The notes: generated by a model not told the origin, from the letters alone. 64,000 nt of DNA from Streptomyces morookaense (GCF_013030945.1 NZ_JABBXF010000004.1:62001-126000); one strand, 5' to 3'; shown: positions 1 to 8,264, numbered from the stretch's first letter. Translations and numbers: made by a program.

Positions 1-1493
1 CCCGTCCGGAGCCGGACGCCCTGGGGGCCGTCGGCGGCGCCGAGCAGTTCGAGGCGGTCCCCCGAGCGGGAGGCCAGCGAACTCCGGTTGGTGCGGCCGG
101 TGTTCGGATCGACCAGCGGCAGGCCGTGGTCCGTGGGGGCGTCGATGCCGTTGTAGAGGCCGCCCAGGACGTACGGCCGGTCCAGGCGCCCGTGCTCGAA
201 GCCGACGAGCACCTCGTCCCCGGCCTCCGGGGCGAACACGCCGCCACCGCCGGCACCTCCCCACTGCACGGTACGGACCCAGTCGGTCACGTAGTCCTGC
301 GACAGCCACGGCAGGCGCAGCCGTACGGCACCGCGCTCGCCCTGGCCCGGTTCCTTGATGTCGGTGACGGTGCCCACCGCGACGCCCAGGGCGCACAGCG
401 GCGGCGGGTACGGCAGGACGGGCGGGGGCAGCGGGCCCACCTGCACCCGGGTCCGGTAGCCGTGGTCGCCGTCGAAGCGGTGCCCGCAGGCGGTGACCGT
501 GTACTTGCCGGCGAAGGGCTCGCCCACGCCCGCCAGCGTCACCGGCACGCCCGCGGCGAGCTCGGGGGTGCCCACGGCCTCGGCGGACAGCGCCGCCATC
601 GCGGCGGCCGCCTCCTCGGCCAGTGCGCGGGCCGCTGCGTCGACTTGCGGGGCGGTGCCGCCCCGGCCGCCGACGAGCAGGTCCGGCGCCGGGCCGGGGA
701 ACGCCCCGCCGAGCTGCGCGGGTGTGATGCCCAGCTGCAGCCGCGAGCTCCTGCCCGCGTCGGCCCGCACCGACAACGGGGTCTTGCCCGCAGGGTCCCA
801 GCCACGCACCTCCACCCCGGCCGCCTGGCCCTCGGACGACACCGAGGCGCGCAGCGCCAGCAGGTTCTCCCCGTACTCCAGGACGAACGGGCTGCGGTCG
901 GCCCCCGTGCCGGGGGAGGGTGCCCTGCCCGCCGCTTCGGGGCGAGTGATGTGGACGGTGCCGCCCTCGACCGACAGGCGCAGCCCGCGCTGGTCGGCCA
1001 GGTGGTTGAGCAACTCCCAGTCGGTCAGGTTCGGTTGGGCAAGGTGCGGGATACGGGTGCGCTCCGCGTCGATCCGGCCGGCCTTCAGGCCGTGGCGGGC
1101 CGTGGCCTGTTCGGCGACCTCGGCCACGGTCGTGTCGACGTAGGCGGTCACCCGCCGCCCGCGCATCAGCCGGTGGCCCCGGTCCATGGCCCGCACGGTC
1201 GTGAAGCTCCCGTCGGCGTCCACCTCGGTCTCCAGCGCGGTGACCTCGCCGTCGAAGATCTGCACCTCGGTCCGGCGGCGCGCCGCGGCCACCGACACGG
1301 TCAGCGGGACCCCCACGGCGATGCCGGCCGCGGCCGGCAGCCGGTGGGCGGGATCCCGGAACCGCAGGGAGACCCGGGCCGGCAGGCCCAACGCCGTGTC
1401 CACGGACGCCTCGACGAGCTGGTCGGCCCACTCCTCCCGCAACGGGGAACCGAACGCGAGGACCGGCTCCGCCGCGTACAGCCGCTCCGTCAT
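1..1493 (-). CDS. VgrG-like spike protein of a contractile injection system (3' end outside window)
   Basis: This is the N-terminal ~497 residues of a VgrG/gp27-gp5-like baseplate spike, the trimeric hub below the tail tube that carries the piercing tip. The first ~370 residues have the gp27-like pattern, including a region around LTDWELLNHLADQRGLRL. A gp5 OB-fold-like segment follows with VRLRLPWLSQDYVTDWVRT and a region resembling PEAGDEVLVGFEHG, which is typical of VgrG. The ATG overlaps the stop of the LysM gene (ATGA), so translation is probably coupled. The reading frame is open to the left edge, so the beta-helix/tip end is not visible. Its order after the LysM protein matches the pvc7-pvc8 order in Photorhabdus virulence cassettes. 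Family assignment is strong; the exact subtype is inferred. Confidence 0.9.
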   Translation of the reverse strand, partial: MTERLYAAEPVLAFGSPLREEWADQLVEASVDTALGLPARVSLRFRDPAHRLPAAAGIAVGVPLTVSVAAARRRTEVQIFDGEVTALETEVDADGSFTTVRAMDRGHRLMRGRRVTAYVDTTVAEVAEQATARHGLKAGRIDAERTRIPHLAQPNLTDWELLNHLADQRGLRLSVEGGTVHITRPEAAGRAPSPGTGADRSPFVLEYGENLLALRASVSSEGQAAGVEVRGWDPAGKTPLSVRADAGRSSRLQLGITPAQLGGAFPGPAPDLLVGGRGGTAPQVDAAARALAEEAAAAMAALSAEAVGTPELAAGVPVTLAGVGEPFAGKYTVTACGHRFDGDHGYRTRVQVGPLPPPVLPYPPPLCALGVAVGTVTDIKEPGQGERGAVRLRLPWLSQDYVTDWVRTVQWGGAGGGGVFAPEAGDEVLVGFEHGRLDRPYVLGGLYNGIDAPTDHGLPLVDPNTGRTNRSSLASRSGDRLELLGAADGPQGVRLRT

Positions 1494-2212
1494 CCCGCAC
1501 CGCCCGCGAGCCGCTCCTGGATCACCGGCAGGACGAGCACGCTGCCCGGCGGAACCCGGGCCGGGTCGTCGATGCCGTTCGCCCGGGCGATCTCCCGCCA
1601 CCGCCCCGGATCGCCATACGTCTGCCAGGCCACCCCGGCCAGGCTGTCGCCCGCCACCACGAGATGGGTGTCCACCGGACCGTCGCCGCCCGACGTCGGG
1701 TTCTGCCGGGGAACCGACCCGCCCGCCTCCTCCAGCGAGACGCTGCACACGGCGCGCAGCGGCGTCCCGTCGTGCCCGAACCTGGTGTAGGAGGCGTCCA
1801 CTTGCGTGACCAGCGCCAGGAAGGCGGTCGTGCGGGCATGCCCCCACTCCAGCCGCACCCAGGGCGCCGAGGCGGGCTTCGACGTGGTGCTGCGCGCGGT
1901 CGGTGCGCAACAGCCGAGCAGCTTCTCGACCCGCTCCTGGACGCCCTCCGACGTGCCGTGGGCGTCGAGGAAGACCTCCAGCGTCATCGTGCGCGGCTGT
2001 GCGCCCACGAACTGGGCGCGCGCCGCCTCGCCGTTGGACGGCGAGCGGCTGCGGTCCCAGCGGGCCTGCTTGCCGACCTGGATGCGGTCCGGGTTGAACT
2101 GGAGCCGGACCCGGTCGCGTTCGGGCCCGGGCGTGCTGCCCGTCCCGGTCGGCGGGTCGTAGATCACGAGGGCGGCACGCACCGGTGCGCCACCCGGGAA
2201 CTCGAACGCCAT
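1490..2212 (-). CDS. LysM-containing contractile injection system tube/baseplate protein
   Basis: This 240-residue protein matches the CIS_tube/gp53-like family that joins the inner tube to the spike hub. Residues ~1-165 form the conserved N-terminal domain, with a VRLQFNPDRIQVGKQARW-like stretch near residue 35 and RTMTLEVFLDAHG near 75. Residues ~188-235 form one LysM motif (HLVVAGDSLAGVAWQTYGDP). In eCIS particles this LysM is thought to contact other baseplate parts rather than act as a wall enzyme. It has no signal peptide, as expected for a cytoplasmically assembled particle. It sits between the gp19-like tube gene (16 bp away) and the spike gene (4-base overlap). The order and the domain pair make the call firm. 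Confidence 0.9.
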   Translation of the reverse strand: MAFEFPGGAPVRAALVIYDPPTGTGSTPGPERDRVRLQFNPDRIQVGKQARWDRSRSPSNGEAARAQFVGAQPRTMTLEVFLDAHGTSEGVQERVEKLLGCCAPTARSTTSKPASAPWVRLEWGHARTTAFLALVTQVDASYTRFGHDGTPLRAVCSVSLEEAGGSVPRQNPTSGGDGPVDTHLVVAGDSLAGVAWQTYGDPGRWREIARANGIDDPARVPPGSVLVLPVIQERLAGGAG

Positions 2213-2228
2213 GCGGTCCTCTCTGACG

Positions 2229-2660
2229 TCAGACGGTGATCCCGAGGAACCCGTTGTGGGTGATCTCCAAGGTCTCGCGGGCCGGTTGCGACTGCTCGAC
2301 GTCGAACGTCGGCCCGCTCCAGCGGACGGGCAGGACTCCGTCCAGCAGCCACCGCACCAGCGGCCGCCGGTCCGGCCCCAGCGCCACGAGCTGCCCGGGC
2401 AGCCGCATCGGCTCGTTCACCTGCTGCTGCAGCCAGGCCCAGACGAGCACGGTCTCCTGCGACAGCGGCCTGCCGAGCACGACGTTGGTGTAGCGCAGCC
2501 GCGTCGGCAGCTGCCACACGTGCCCGTTCGTGCCGCCCTCGACACGCTCCTCGACCTCCATGGCACAGCCGAGCCCGTCGCACGAGGTGAAGGAGCCGAG
2601 GGCGTGGGTGCCGATGGAGAGCTGGAAGTGGGAACTGACGGCGAACGGCTGGTCGGCCAT
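2229..2660 (-). CDS. T4 gp19-like tail tube protein
   Basis: This 143-residue protein is a phage tail tube homologue of the T4_gp19 family. These proteins stack as hexameric rings to form the inner tube or its baseplate-proximal adaptor. Typical motifs are FQLSIGTHALGSFTSCDGLG near the N-terminus, a central VWAWLQQQVNEP and the C-terminal ETLEITHNGFLG. The ATG at 2660 was chosen because GGAG lies 8 bases upstream; an in-frame TTG 24 bases further up has no better support. Its place directly before the LysM protein corresponds to pvc5. It is more likely a baseplate-proximal tube protein than the main tube, because the main tube and sheath genes normally sit together elsewhere in the locus. Confidence 0.88.
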   Translation of the reverse strand: MADQPFAVSSHFQLSIGTHALGSFTSCDGLGCAMEVEERVEGGTNGHVWQLPTRLRYTNVVLGRPLSQETVLVWAWLQQQVNEPMRLPGQLVALGPDRRPLVRWLLDGVLPVRWSGPTFDVEQSQPARETLEITHNGFLGITV

Positions 2661-2690
2661 GGCGGGCACTCCGTGGGTCGGCAAGGAGTC

Positions 2691-4238
2691 TCATCGCGGT
2701 ACGGACGATCCCCAGGTGCCGCCGCAGGGTGGCGACTGGGGCTGCGGCGGCCAGGGCAGTGGCGGTGGGGGCGGGCCCGGTGCTGCTGGCGGGGCCGGCG
2801 GTGTCGGTGCTGCCGGTCCGAGGGCCGGCAGCACGGCATCGGCCAGGACGCCGGCATGCCGACGGGCGACTTCCCGGGCGAGGGCGGCCACGTCCGGGTG
2901 GGACGGGGGCGGGGGTGCTGCGGGGGGTGGGACGAAACCCTGCCCCGGGGTGGGCGGTGGGCCGGTGCGTTCCGCGCTGGACGGAGGGAACGCGAACGGC
3001 CTCGCGGTTGCGGGCACTTGGGCGACCGGTTCGCCGACGCGGAGACGGGGCGCGTGCAGCGGGCGCGGGCGGGGAAACGGGCGCGGTTGGGGTTGGGGTT
3101 GGGGTTGGGGTGGTGGTGCGGGGGCGGTGGCCGGTCCCGGCGCGGGGGTCTCATGCCGGCTCGGGGGTTGGGTGGACCGCTCGCCGCTGTCGGGGTGCCG
3201 CCGGGGGACGGTGTCGGGAACGCCCCGGGCACCCGTCGGCGGTGGCGGTGCGGCGACGAGAAGGGGGAGGCCGGGGGGCCGGTCCGGGTCGGGGGCGGGT
3301 TGGGTTGCGGACCGGTCGTCCGCCGCCCGTGACGGTGCGGTGTCGGGCTGGTTGAAGCGCCGGTCGGCGCTGCGGGGTTGGCTCCCTGCGGGCCGGTTGT
3401 CCGTCGGCGGTGGTGGTGTGGTGCCGGGAAGGGGGAGGCCGGGGAGGCCACGGGGCCGGTCCGGGCCGGGGGCGGGTTGCGTTGCGGGGAAGCCTTCGGC
3501 CGCCCGTGACGGTGCGGTGTCGGGCAGGCTGAAGTGCCGGTCCGCGCTGCGCGGTTGACTCCCCGCGGGTCCGGGGGAATCGGGGGACCGGTCCGTGTCT
3601 TGCGGCCGGGCGTCTTTTGGCGGGTGGAACGCACCAAATCCTCCTTCGCCACGGCGTGTTGCGAAGGGCGCAGTCCCCGCCGGGGCCCGACGGAAGACGC
3701 GCGGTGCGTCGCCGGGTGTCGGGACGATGTCCTCGCTCTCCCCCTGCGCGTGCGCACCGGGTTCCCGGCGCCCCGTAAGGGGCGCGGGGAACTGCGCGAC
3801 CAGCCCCCACCGGCCCGCAGCCGATGCACTGCCCCCGAGGGGCCGGGGTACCAGGGGTGGCAGGGGGAGCCCCTCGGCTGCGGGCGCGTCGTGGCCGGTC
3901 GCGCAGCGACGTACCCCTTCGCGCACCGCACCCGCCGGCAACTCCGGTGCCAGCAGGCCCCGTAGGACCCCCGCCCCCAGCGCGAGCGGCACCCCTCGTG
4001 GCAGCAGTCGCGTACCCGCCGTGACGAGCGGCGCCGGCCGCCAGGCCGCGAGGCCCTCCCGGAAGGCGATGTGCCCGCTGGTGGACAGCAGCGGCAGATG
4101 CAGCAGCCCGACGGGCGCCACGTCGTGCCAACCCGCCGATGCCGCCGGTACCGGCACCGGTACCGGTACCGACACCGGCACCGGCGCCGGACGGTGTCGC
4201 CGGAGCCCCGCCCTCCTCAGCACGCCGACGAGGCTCAC
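2691..4238 (-). CDS. Proline-rich eCIS-locus protein with internal 59-residue repeat, function unknown
   Basis: This 515-residue protein belongs to no family I recognise. The GTG at 4238 overlaps the stop of the small upstream gene (GTGA), which fixes the start. Residues ~1-130 look globular, apart from a short Val-Pro run (VPVSVPVPVPVP) close to the N-terminus. Residues ~130-470 are dominated by Pro, Ala, Arg and Ser, contain two tandem 59-residue repeats (AGSQPRSADR...) and a PQPQPQPQ run, and are probably disordered. A short helix-like segment (DVAALAREVARRHAGVLADAVLP) precedes a final poly-Pro tail. Poorly conserved proline-rich proteins occur at this position in other streptomycete eCIS loci. 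A linker, chaperone or length-setting role is possible but not shown. There is no membrane segment or signal peptide. Confidence 0.7.
   Translation of the reverse strand: MSLVGVLRRAGLRRHRPAPVPVSVPVPVPVPAASAGWHDVAPVGLLHLPLLSTSGHIAFREGLAAWRPAPLVTAGTRLLPRGVPLALGAGVLRGLLAPELPAGAVREGVRRCATGHDAPAAEGLPLPPLVPRPLGGSASAAGRWGLVAQFPAPLTGRREPGAHAQGESEDIVPTPGDAPRVFRRAPAGTAPFATRRGEGGFGAFHPPKDARPQDTDRSPDSPGPAGSQPRSADRHFSLPDTAPSRAAEGFPATQPAPGPDRPRGLPGLPLPGTTPPPPTDNRPAGSQPRSADRRFNQPDTAPSRAADDRSATQPAPDPDRPPGLPLLVAAPPPPTGARGVPDTVPRRHPDSGERSTQPPSRHETPAPGPATAPAPPPQPQPQPQPRPFPRPRPLHAPRLRVGEPVAQVPATARPFAFPPSSAERTGPPPTPGQGFVPPPAAPPPPSHPDVAALAREVARRHAGVLADAVLPALGPAAPTPPAPPAAPGPPPPPLPWPPQPQSPPCGGTWGSSVPR
3087..3110 (+). 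repeat. Four perfect TTGGGG repeats (G-quadruplex-prone tract)
   Basis: The plus strand carries TTGGGG four times without interruption, inside the proline-rich gene. On the coding strand it reads as alternating Pro-Gln codons. Four runs of four G separated by TT are the textbook requirement for an intramolecular G-quadruplex. Whether one forms is not shown by the sequence. Confidence 0.85.
3213..3566 (-). repeat. Two tandem 177-bp coding repeats
   Basis: Two adjacent copies of 59 codons lie at 3390-3566 and 3213-3389 in the proline-rich eCIS gene. Both start with AGSQPRSADR and share DTAPSRAA, ATQPAP and a PPPPT end. They differ at scattered codons and by small internal changes, so the duplication is not brand new. 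Confidence 0.85.
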
Positions 4239-4393
4239 CGCCCGTCCCCCGCGGCCCCGTTGAGCCTGGCGATCTCGCGCACCCATGCGCGCCGCTCCTC
4301 GTGCGGCAGGCCGAGGATGTCCCCGTACGCCCAGTGGAAGTGGTAGGCGATGCAGGCGGATTCCTCGCGGAGCCGGCGCGGCGGGTGCGTCAT
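4235..4393 (-). CDS. Small DUF6760-type eCIS protein
   Basis: A 52-residue reading frame starts with MTHPPRRLREESACIAYHF and continues HWAYGDILGLPHEERRAWV before ending in LNGAAGDGR. It resembles the short DUF6760 proteins found beside tail-tube genes of phage-like injection systems (pvc6 position). The pattern of an aromatic HFHW-Y segment followed by EERRxWVREI is characteristic. Its ATG overlaps the stop of the tail-assembly gene and its TGA overlaps the GTG of the proline-rich gene, so the three are translationally coupled. The biochemical role is unknown; a small adaptor or chaperone for tube assembly is a reasonable guess. Confidence 0.75.
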   Translation of the reverse strand: MTHPPRRLREESACIAYHFHWAYGDILGLPHEERRAWVREIARLNGAAGDGR

Positions 4394-4785
4394 GCTTCCC
4401 CCAGGCGGCCGCCGGGCGCCGTCGACGGCAGCGCGAAGGTGGTCCCGCAGGAGGGGCAGGCGACGGCGCCGTGCCCGGAGTCCAGACCGTTGATGCGCCG
4501 GTAGAAGTCCTGCAGGTAGGCGAGGTCCTGGGCGAAGAGCTGCTCCACGACGCCCGCGTGGATGTCGGTGAGCGTGCCCAGCCGGGTGATGACCAGGCTG
4601 AGGAGGACGACGCCGAGATAGGCGGGGTTCTCCCGGACGCGCTGGTCGATCAGGGGCGACAACTCGTCGCGCGCGGTGGCCAGCCGCATGGAGCCGTTGC
4701 GGTGGACGGTTCCCGAGCCGTCCACGTAGCCGTTGGGGAGTTCGAAGTCGTAAGTGGTGCGCAGCGCCGGTCCGTTCTCGGGCAT
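4390..4785 (-). CDS. Phage tail assembly-type protein of the eCIS
   Basis: This 131-residue protein resembles the tail-assembly family encoded upstream of the tube proteins in phage-like injection loci. It opens with MPENGPALRTTYDFELPNGY and a short beta-rich region, followed by helices around LSPLIDQRVRENPAYLGVVL and IHAGVVEQLFAQDLAYLQDFY. The C-terminus has one CPSC pair (ACPSCGTTFAL) that could be half of a zinc site or a redox pair. The ATG at 4785 follows a GAGGGAGGG ribosome site. No signal peptide is present. The family call rests on helix pattern and position, so it is less certain than the tube and spike calls. Confidence 0.7.
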   Translation of the reverse strand: MPENGPALRTTYDFELPNGYVDGSGTVHRNGSMRLATARDELSPLIDQRVRENPAYLGVVLLSLVITRLGTLTDIHAGVVEQLFAQDLAYLQDFYRRINGLDSGHGAVACPSCGTTFALPSTAPGGRLGEA

Positions 4786-4859
4786 GCGGGGCGGTTCCCT
4801 CCCTCGGGAGTACGCACGGCCTCGTCCCCGGCCGGGCGGCCGGGGACGAGGACCGGACC

Positions 4860-6431
4860 TCAGTGGATGTTCTGCTGGAGGAGCAGGCTCATGAACGACT
4901 CGTCCGCCCACACCTGGACCGCGAATCCGCCCGGACCGTCACCCGCCGTCAGGATGGGGGACTCGGCGGTGCCGTCGCTGCCGCTGGTCACCCGGGCGGT
5001 GTCCGTGCCGCCGGGGAAGGTGGCCATGCGCTCGCCGCGGACCTTGAAGGTGATCTCGGCGCCTTCGACCGGATTGCCCTGGGCGTCCTCCGCGATCACC
5101 TTCATCGGGTGCTCGAAGGACTTTCCCGCGGGCACGGTCTGGCCCGCGCCCGAGACGTAGCGCACGCGGTCCGCGGTGCCCGGCTGCGGTGTGACGTTCA
5201 GCCGCGTGAAGGAGGCGACGGCGTCCGTCTCCGTCCAGCGGGCGGTGACGGGGCAGGGGCCTTCCTTGAGCGGTGTGAGCCGGGAACTGGTCGCGACGCC
5301 GAGCCGGTCGCTCCCGGTCCCGGTGTACCTGGTCTCGGTGTGCTCGCCGTTCTCGAAGACGCCCGAGCCCTCCGCGACGGAGAACTCGATCTTCTGCCCG
5401 CCGATCGGAGTGCCGTCCAGGAGCGTCGCCTTGACCTCGAACGGCTTGCCGAAGGGCTTGCCGACCGAGGTCTTCTGCCCGTCTCCGGACACCACCGCGA
5501 GCCGGTGCCGGGAGACGCGCCGCAGTCCCTGCCGCCCGGACAGCGCGACCCACAGCCGGCTGTCGCCGGACACGGTGAGGCCTGTCGGGCGGGAACCCTG
5601 GCCCGTGGGGATGGCGGACGCCCGGTTCTTGTCGGGCAGTACGTAGCCGACCGCGTCGCCGGCGGTGCTCACGAACCACAGCGTGCCGTCGGCCGTCGCC
5701 AGCATGCGGTTGGCGGGAAACGGCGTCTCGACGCGCGTGAACGTGCCGCTCCGGACGGCGTACTTGAGGACGACCTTGTCGGTGGTGGCGATCCAGACGA
5801 CATCGCCGGCCGGGGTGACCGTGACGTCCCGGGGCTCGAAACCGAGGCCGATGGGCGAGCCGAAGACCCCGGTGCTGACGTCGTAGTCGAGCAGGGCCTT
5901 GCCCTTGGGGGAGGTGAGCCAGTAACGGCCCTGCTGCCGTGGGGCGATGGCGATGCCGTACAGGTCGTTGTCGTGGAACGTGGAGGTCGAGATACTGCCA
6001 CCGGACTCGACGAAGGCCAGTTGGCCCCAGGTGAGCGGGGCGACGATGCGGGTACGTCCGTCACGGTTCTTGCCGAGGGCCAGGGCCCGGCAGTCCGTCG
6101 GACTGTTCAGGGGATAGACCTGGTATTGGCCGTCGGCACACTTCACGAAGGCCGGGCCGTTCTCCGCGGCGAGGAACGTCCACGCTCCGTGACCGGGCCA
6201 GGCGACAAGGGAGTTGGCGGTGCCGGTGATGCCCGGGCCGGGGGTGAGGACGACGTTGCCCCAGGGGCTGCGGGGTTCGAAGTAGCCGATGACGCCCTGG
6301 GCGGTGACGAACCATACGTTCTCGTCGTCGCCCAGCCAGGCCACGTCGACGGCGGTCGCGCCGATGGGGAACTCGTCCGAGTCGGAGTGGGAGTCGGAGT
6401 CGGGGACGGGTGGCGGCGCTGCGGTCGGCAT
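4860..6431 (-). CDS. Beta-propeller protein with two C-terminal Ig-like domains (Vgb/SMP-30-like)
   Basis: This 523-residue protein has an acidic N-terminal tail (DSDSHSDSDEF) and then about 300 residues of repeated blade motifs, each with an aromatic core such as VWFVTAQG, YWLTSPKG, VVWIATTD, LWFVSTAG and LWVALSGR. This is typical of virginiamycin B lyase-like (Vgb/NHL) propellers. Two invasin-type Ig-like domains follow (about residues 320-410 and 425-515), the second with a VIAEDAQGNPVEGAEITFKV core. There is no signal peptide. AAGGAGAAG lies just upstream of the ATG at 6431. It is related to the gene at 6492-7811 and lies between the effector-like gene and the structural genes. A receptor-binding, decorating or cargo role in the particle is inferred; true lyase activity seems unlikely given the context. 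Confidence 0.75.
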   Translation of the reverse strand: MPTAAPPPVPDSDSHSDSDEFPIGATAVDVAWLGDDENVWFVTAQGVIGYFEPRSPWGNVVLTPGPGITGTANSLVAWPGHGAWTFLAAENGPAFVKCADGQYQVYPLNSPTDCRALALGKNRDGRTRIVAPLTWGQLAFVESGGSISTSTFHDNDLYGIAIAPRQQGRYWLTSPKGKALLDYDVSTGVFGSPIGLGFEPRDVTVTPAGDVVWIATTDKVVLKYAVRSGTFTRVETPFPANRMLATADGTLWFVSTAGDAVGYVLPDKNRASAIPTGQGSRPTGLTVSGDSRLWVALSGRQGLRRVSRHRLAVVSGDGQKTSVGKPFGKPFEVKATLLDGTPIGGQKIEFSVAEGSGVFENGEHTETRYTGTGSDRLGVATSSRLTPLKEGPCPVTARWTETDAVASFTRLNVTPQPGTADRVRYVSGAGQTVPAGKSFEHPMKVIAEDAQGNPVEGAEITFKVRGERMATFPGGTDTARVTSGSDGTAESPILTAGDGPGGFAVQVWADESFMSLLLQQNIH

Positions 6432-6491
6432 GCTGCTTCTCCTTGCTGCGGAGCGGGAAACGGACACGGACCGGGTGGTGCGGGTGTGGGC

Positions 6492-7811
6492 CTAGGACGG
6501 CGTGATGGTGAGCGTCGTGGCGACGTGCGGCTCGGTGTCACCGAGGCCGACGCTGATGACCGCGTCCTCCTGGATGTCGCCTGCGACCACGGGGGGCAGG
6601 GCGACCCGGCCCCGCTGGTCGGTGATGATCACACGTTCGTGGGTGCCGTCCTCGAAGGCCGCGCCCTCCGCGTCGATCCGGCAGGTGAGGGGGACTCCCG
6701 GCACCGGGTGCCCATTGGCCACGTAGTCGACGACGAGCGGGTGGGCGACGTGGTCCTTGACGTGAACCTCCGACTCCCCCTGGTACACGACCTGGGTCCG
6801 GCCCATGAGCGAGGCGGCTCCGTAAGGGGGCGGGACCACCTCGTACATGCCGACGGACTTGCGGTCCGGGTTGGTGTACCAGATGTACCCGTCGGCCGCG
6901 ACGCAAATACCCTTGGCCTTGCCGCCGTTGGGCAGGCTCACCAAGGACCCGCCTCCCAGCAGGTTCTTGTCGAACTCGTGCAGCCCTGCACTGGAGGCCA
7001 CCCACAGGTCACCCAGCGGGCCGAACGTCAACTGCTCCGGAACCGCCGTGCCCAGATTCACCGTGCGCGTGGTGCCCGAGTTGAGGTCGAAGCGGATGAC
7101 CTGGTTCGGGTTGGTCGCGGTCAGCCACACCGCGGTCGTGTCCGCGATGACGTAGGAGGGCTTCTGGCCGGCCGGGATCACCGGGATCCTTTCCCATTGC
7201 GTGTCCCCGGGGCGGCGGCGGTAGAGGCCGTTCTCGTTCCTGACCGGGTTGCTGGCCCTGGTCTGACCCGTGGCCCAATAGGTGTGCGTCTTCCCGTCGG
7301 CCGCTGTGCTCACGGCCACGTCCCACAGCCAGGTGCTCTGGCTGACCGGCATGCGGTCGATGTGGCCCCCGATGCTGGGCGTGAGGATGCCGACATAACT
7401 GTGCTCGGGTTCGGCGAACAGCAGGCTGTACTCGTAGACGGGCGTCTGATCGGTGCCCGTGTTGGTCGTCCGGAGCTTGATGCTCTCGGCCTTGGCGTCG
7501 TCCTCCAGCGGGTAGAACGTCACGGGGTTGCCGGCCGTGGTCTCCATGATCACGATCGGGTCCTGCTGGCGCGGCGGGGCCGGTGCCGCGAACCACACCC
7601 GCTGGAGCCCGTTGGGATCCTTGATGATTCCGGCGCTGAGCTGTGGAATCGCCGAATGGTTCACGACCAGCTGCTGGTTGCCCGCGCCGGGATGGACACG
7701 GATGATCGCCTTGTCGCTGGTGGTCACCCAGAGGTAGTTCCGGTTCCCCTGGGCCAGTGAGTGGGGCCGGTAGTTCCCGACAAGGGGATATTCCTGGATG
7801 TTGTCCGGCAC
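6492..7811 (-). CDS. Beta-propeller protein with one C-terminal Ig-like domain (Vgb/SMP-30-like)
   Basis: This 439-residue paralogue of the downstream gene has propeller blades with cores such as YLWVTTSDKAIIRV, VWFAAPAP, VWLTATNPNQVIRFD, LWVASSAGLHEFD and IWYTNPDRK. One Ig-like domain follows at residues ~345-439. The GTG at 7811 is chosen because GGAGGAG lies 7 bases upstream and the protein then begins with the blade-forming PDNIQEYPLVG. No secretion signal or transmembrane segment is seen. The 60-bp gap to the next gene suggests one transcript. Propeller plus Ig architecture fits an adhesive or fibre-like part, or a delivered cargo, but function is not established from the sequence. Confidence 0.72.
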   Translation of the reverse strand: MPDNIQEYPLVGNYRPHSLAQGNRNYLWVTTSDKAIIRVHPGAGNQQLVVNHSAIPQLSAGIIKDPNGLQRVWFAAPAPPRQQDPIVIMETTAGNPVTFYPLEDDAKAESIKLRTTNTGTDQTPVYEYSLLFAEPEHSYVGILTPSIGGHIDRMPVSQSTWLWDVAVSTAADGKTHTYWATGQTRASNPVRNENGLYRRRPGDTQWERIPVIPAGQKPSYVIADTTAVWLTATNPNQVIRFDLNSGTTRTVNLGTAVPEQLTFGPLGDLWVASSAGLHEFDKNLLGGGSLVSLPNGGKAKGICVAADGYIWYTNPDRKSVGMYEVVPPPYGAASLMGRTQVVYQGESEVHVKDHVAHPLVVDYVANGHPVPGVPLTCRIDAEGAAFEDGTHERVIITDQRGRVALPPVVAGDIQEDAVISVGLGDTEPHVATTLTITPS

Positions 7812-8264
7812 GGGATATCTCCTCCGGTCGTGTGGCCGATGCCTTTCAACGCGCCCGGTGCGCACGGCAGTCGGGAGCCGTGCGCGACGGCAAAAGTGGT
7901 GTGGAACCCGGTGGTGCGCGCAGGGGGCGCGTTCGGGTGGTCGAGACTATGCCGTGAGCACTACCCGCGCACCCGGGCGAACCGGCCACCCCTGGCCTGT
8001 GCCTGCGGCTTCCGGACAGCAGATCCGCACTTCCGGGCCTCCGGGGCCTTCCGACTGCGGACACGGGCATTTGGCCTCGGGAATTCCGTTTGTGCTCCCG
8101 TGCGATGCCGACCGGCTCGCGCGTGTCAAGAGCGCGCGAGCCCTGTCGTTCCGGCCGGGCGTGATGGCCGGAATTCCGTCGGGAACCGTTTTTCCGGCGC
8201 GGATTGCACGGCCCCTTGGCGGGAAAAAGCTATCAGAATGCGCCCGGAAATTCGAACGGCCGTA
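7812..8264. other. 453-bp intergenic region, less GC-rich than its neighbours
   Basis: No gene was accepted here. Downstream of the effector-like stop codon (reading leftwards) there is a GGAAAAA/TTTTTCC inverted pair (about 8191-8227) with a ~30-base spacer that could act as a weak terminator. Two GGAATTCCG sites lie near 8079 and 8170. The left part should carry the promoter for the propeller genes, but no convincing -35/-10 pair was picked out. Confidence 0.5.

Noticed and set aside
3087..3110. Telomere-like TTGGGG repeats as a sign of a chromosome end
   Set aside because: The tract is in frame within a gene, very short, and streptomycete telomeres are palindromic, not TTGGGG repeats.
2691..4238. 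Proline-rich protein as a phage tape-measure protein
   Set aside because: It lacks the long coiled coils and hydrophobic segments of tape-measure proteins and is mostly low complexity.
4863..7760. A ~965-codon plus-strand open frame across both propeller genes
   Set aside because: It spans two well-supported minus-strand genes and their gap, has no ribosome site, and gives a low-complexity Arg/Gly/Val-rich translation.
4860..7811. Reading the propeller proteins as true virginiamycin B lyases (antibiotic resistance)
   Set aside because: They have added Ig-like domains and lie in an injection-system locus; only the fold pattern matches.
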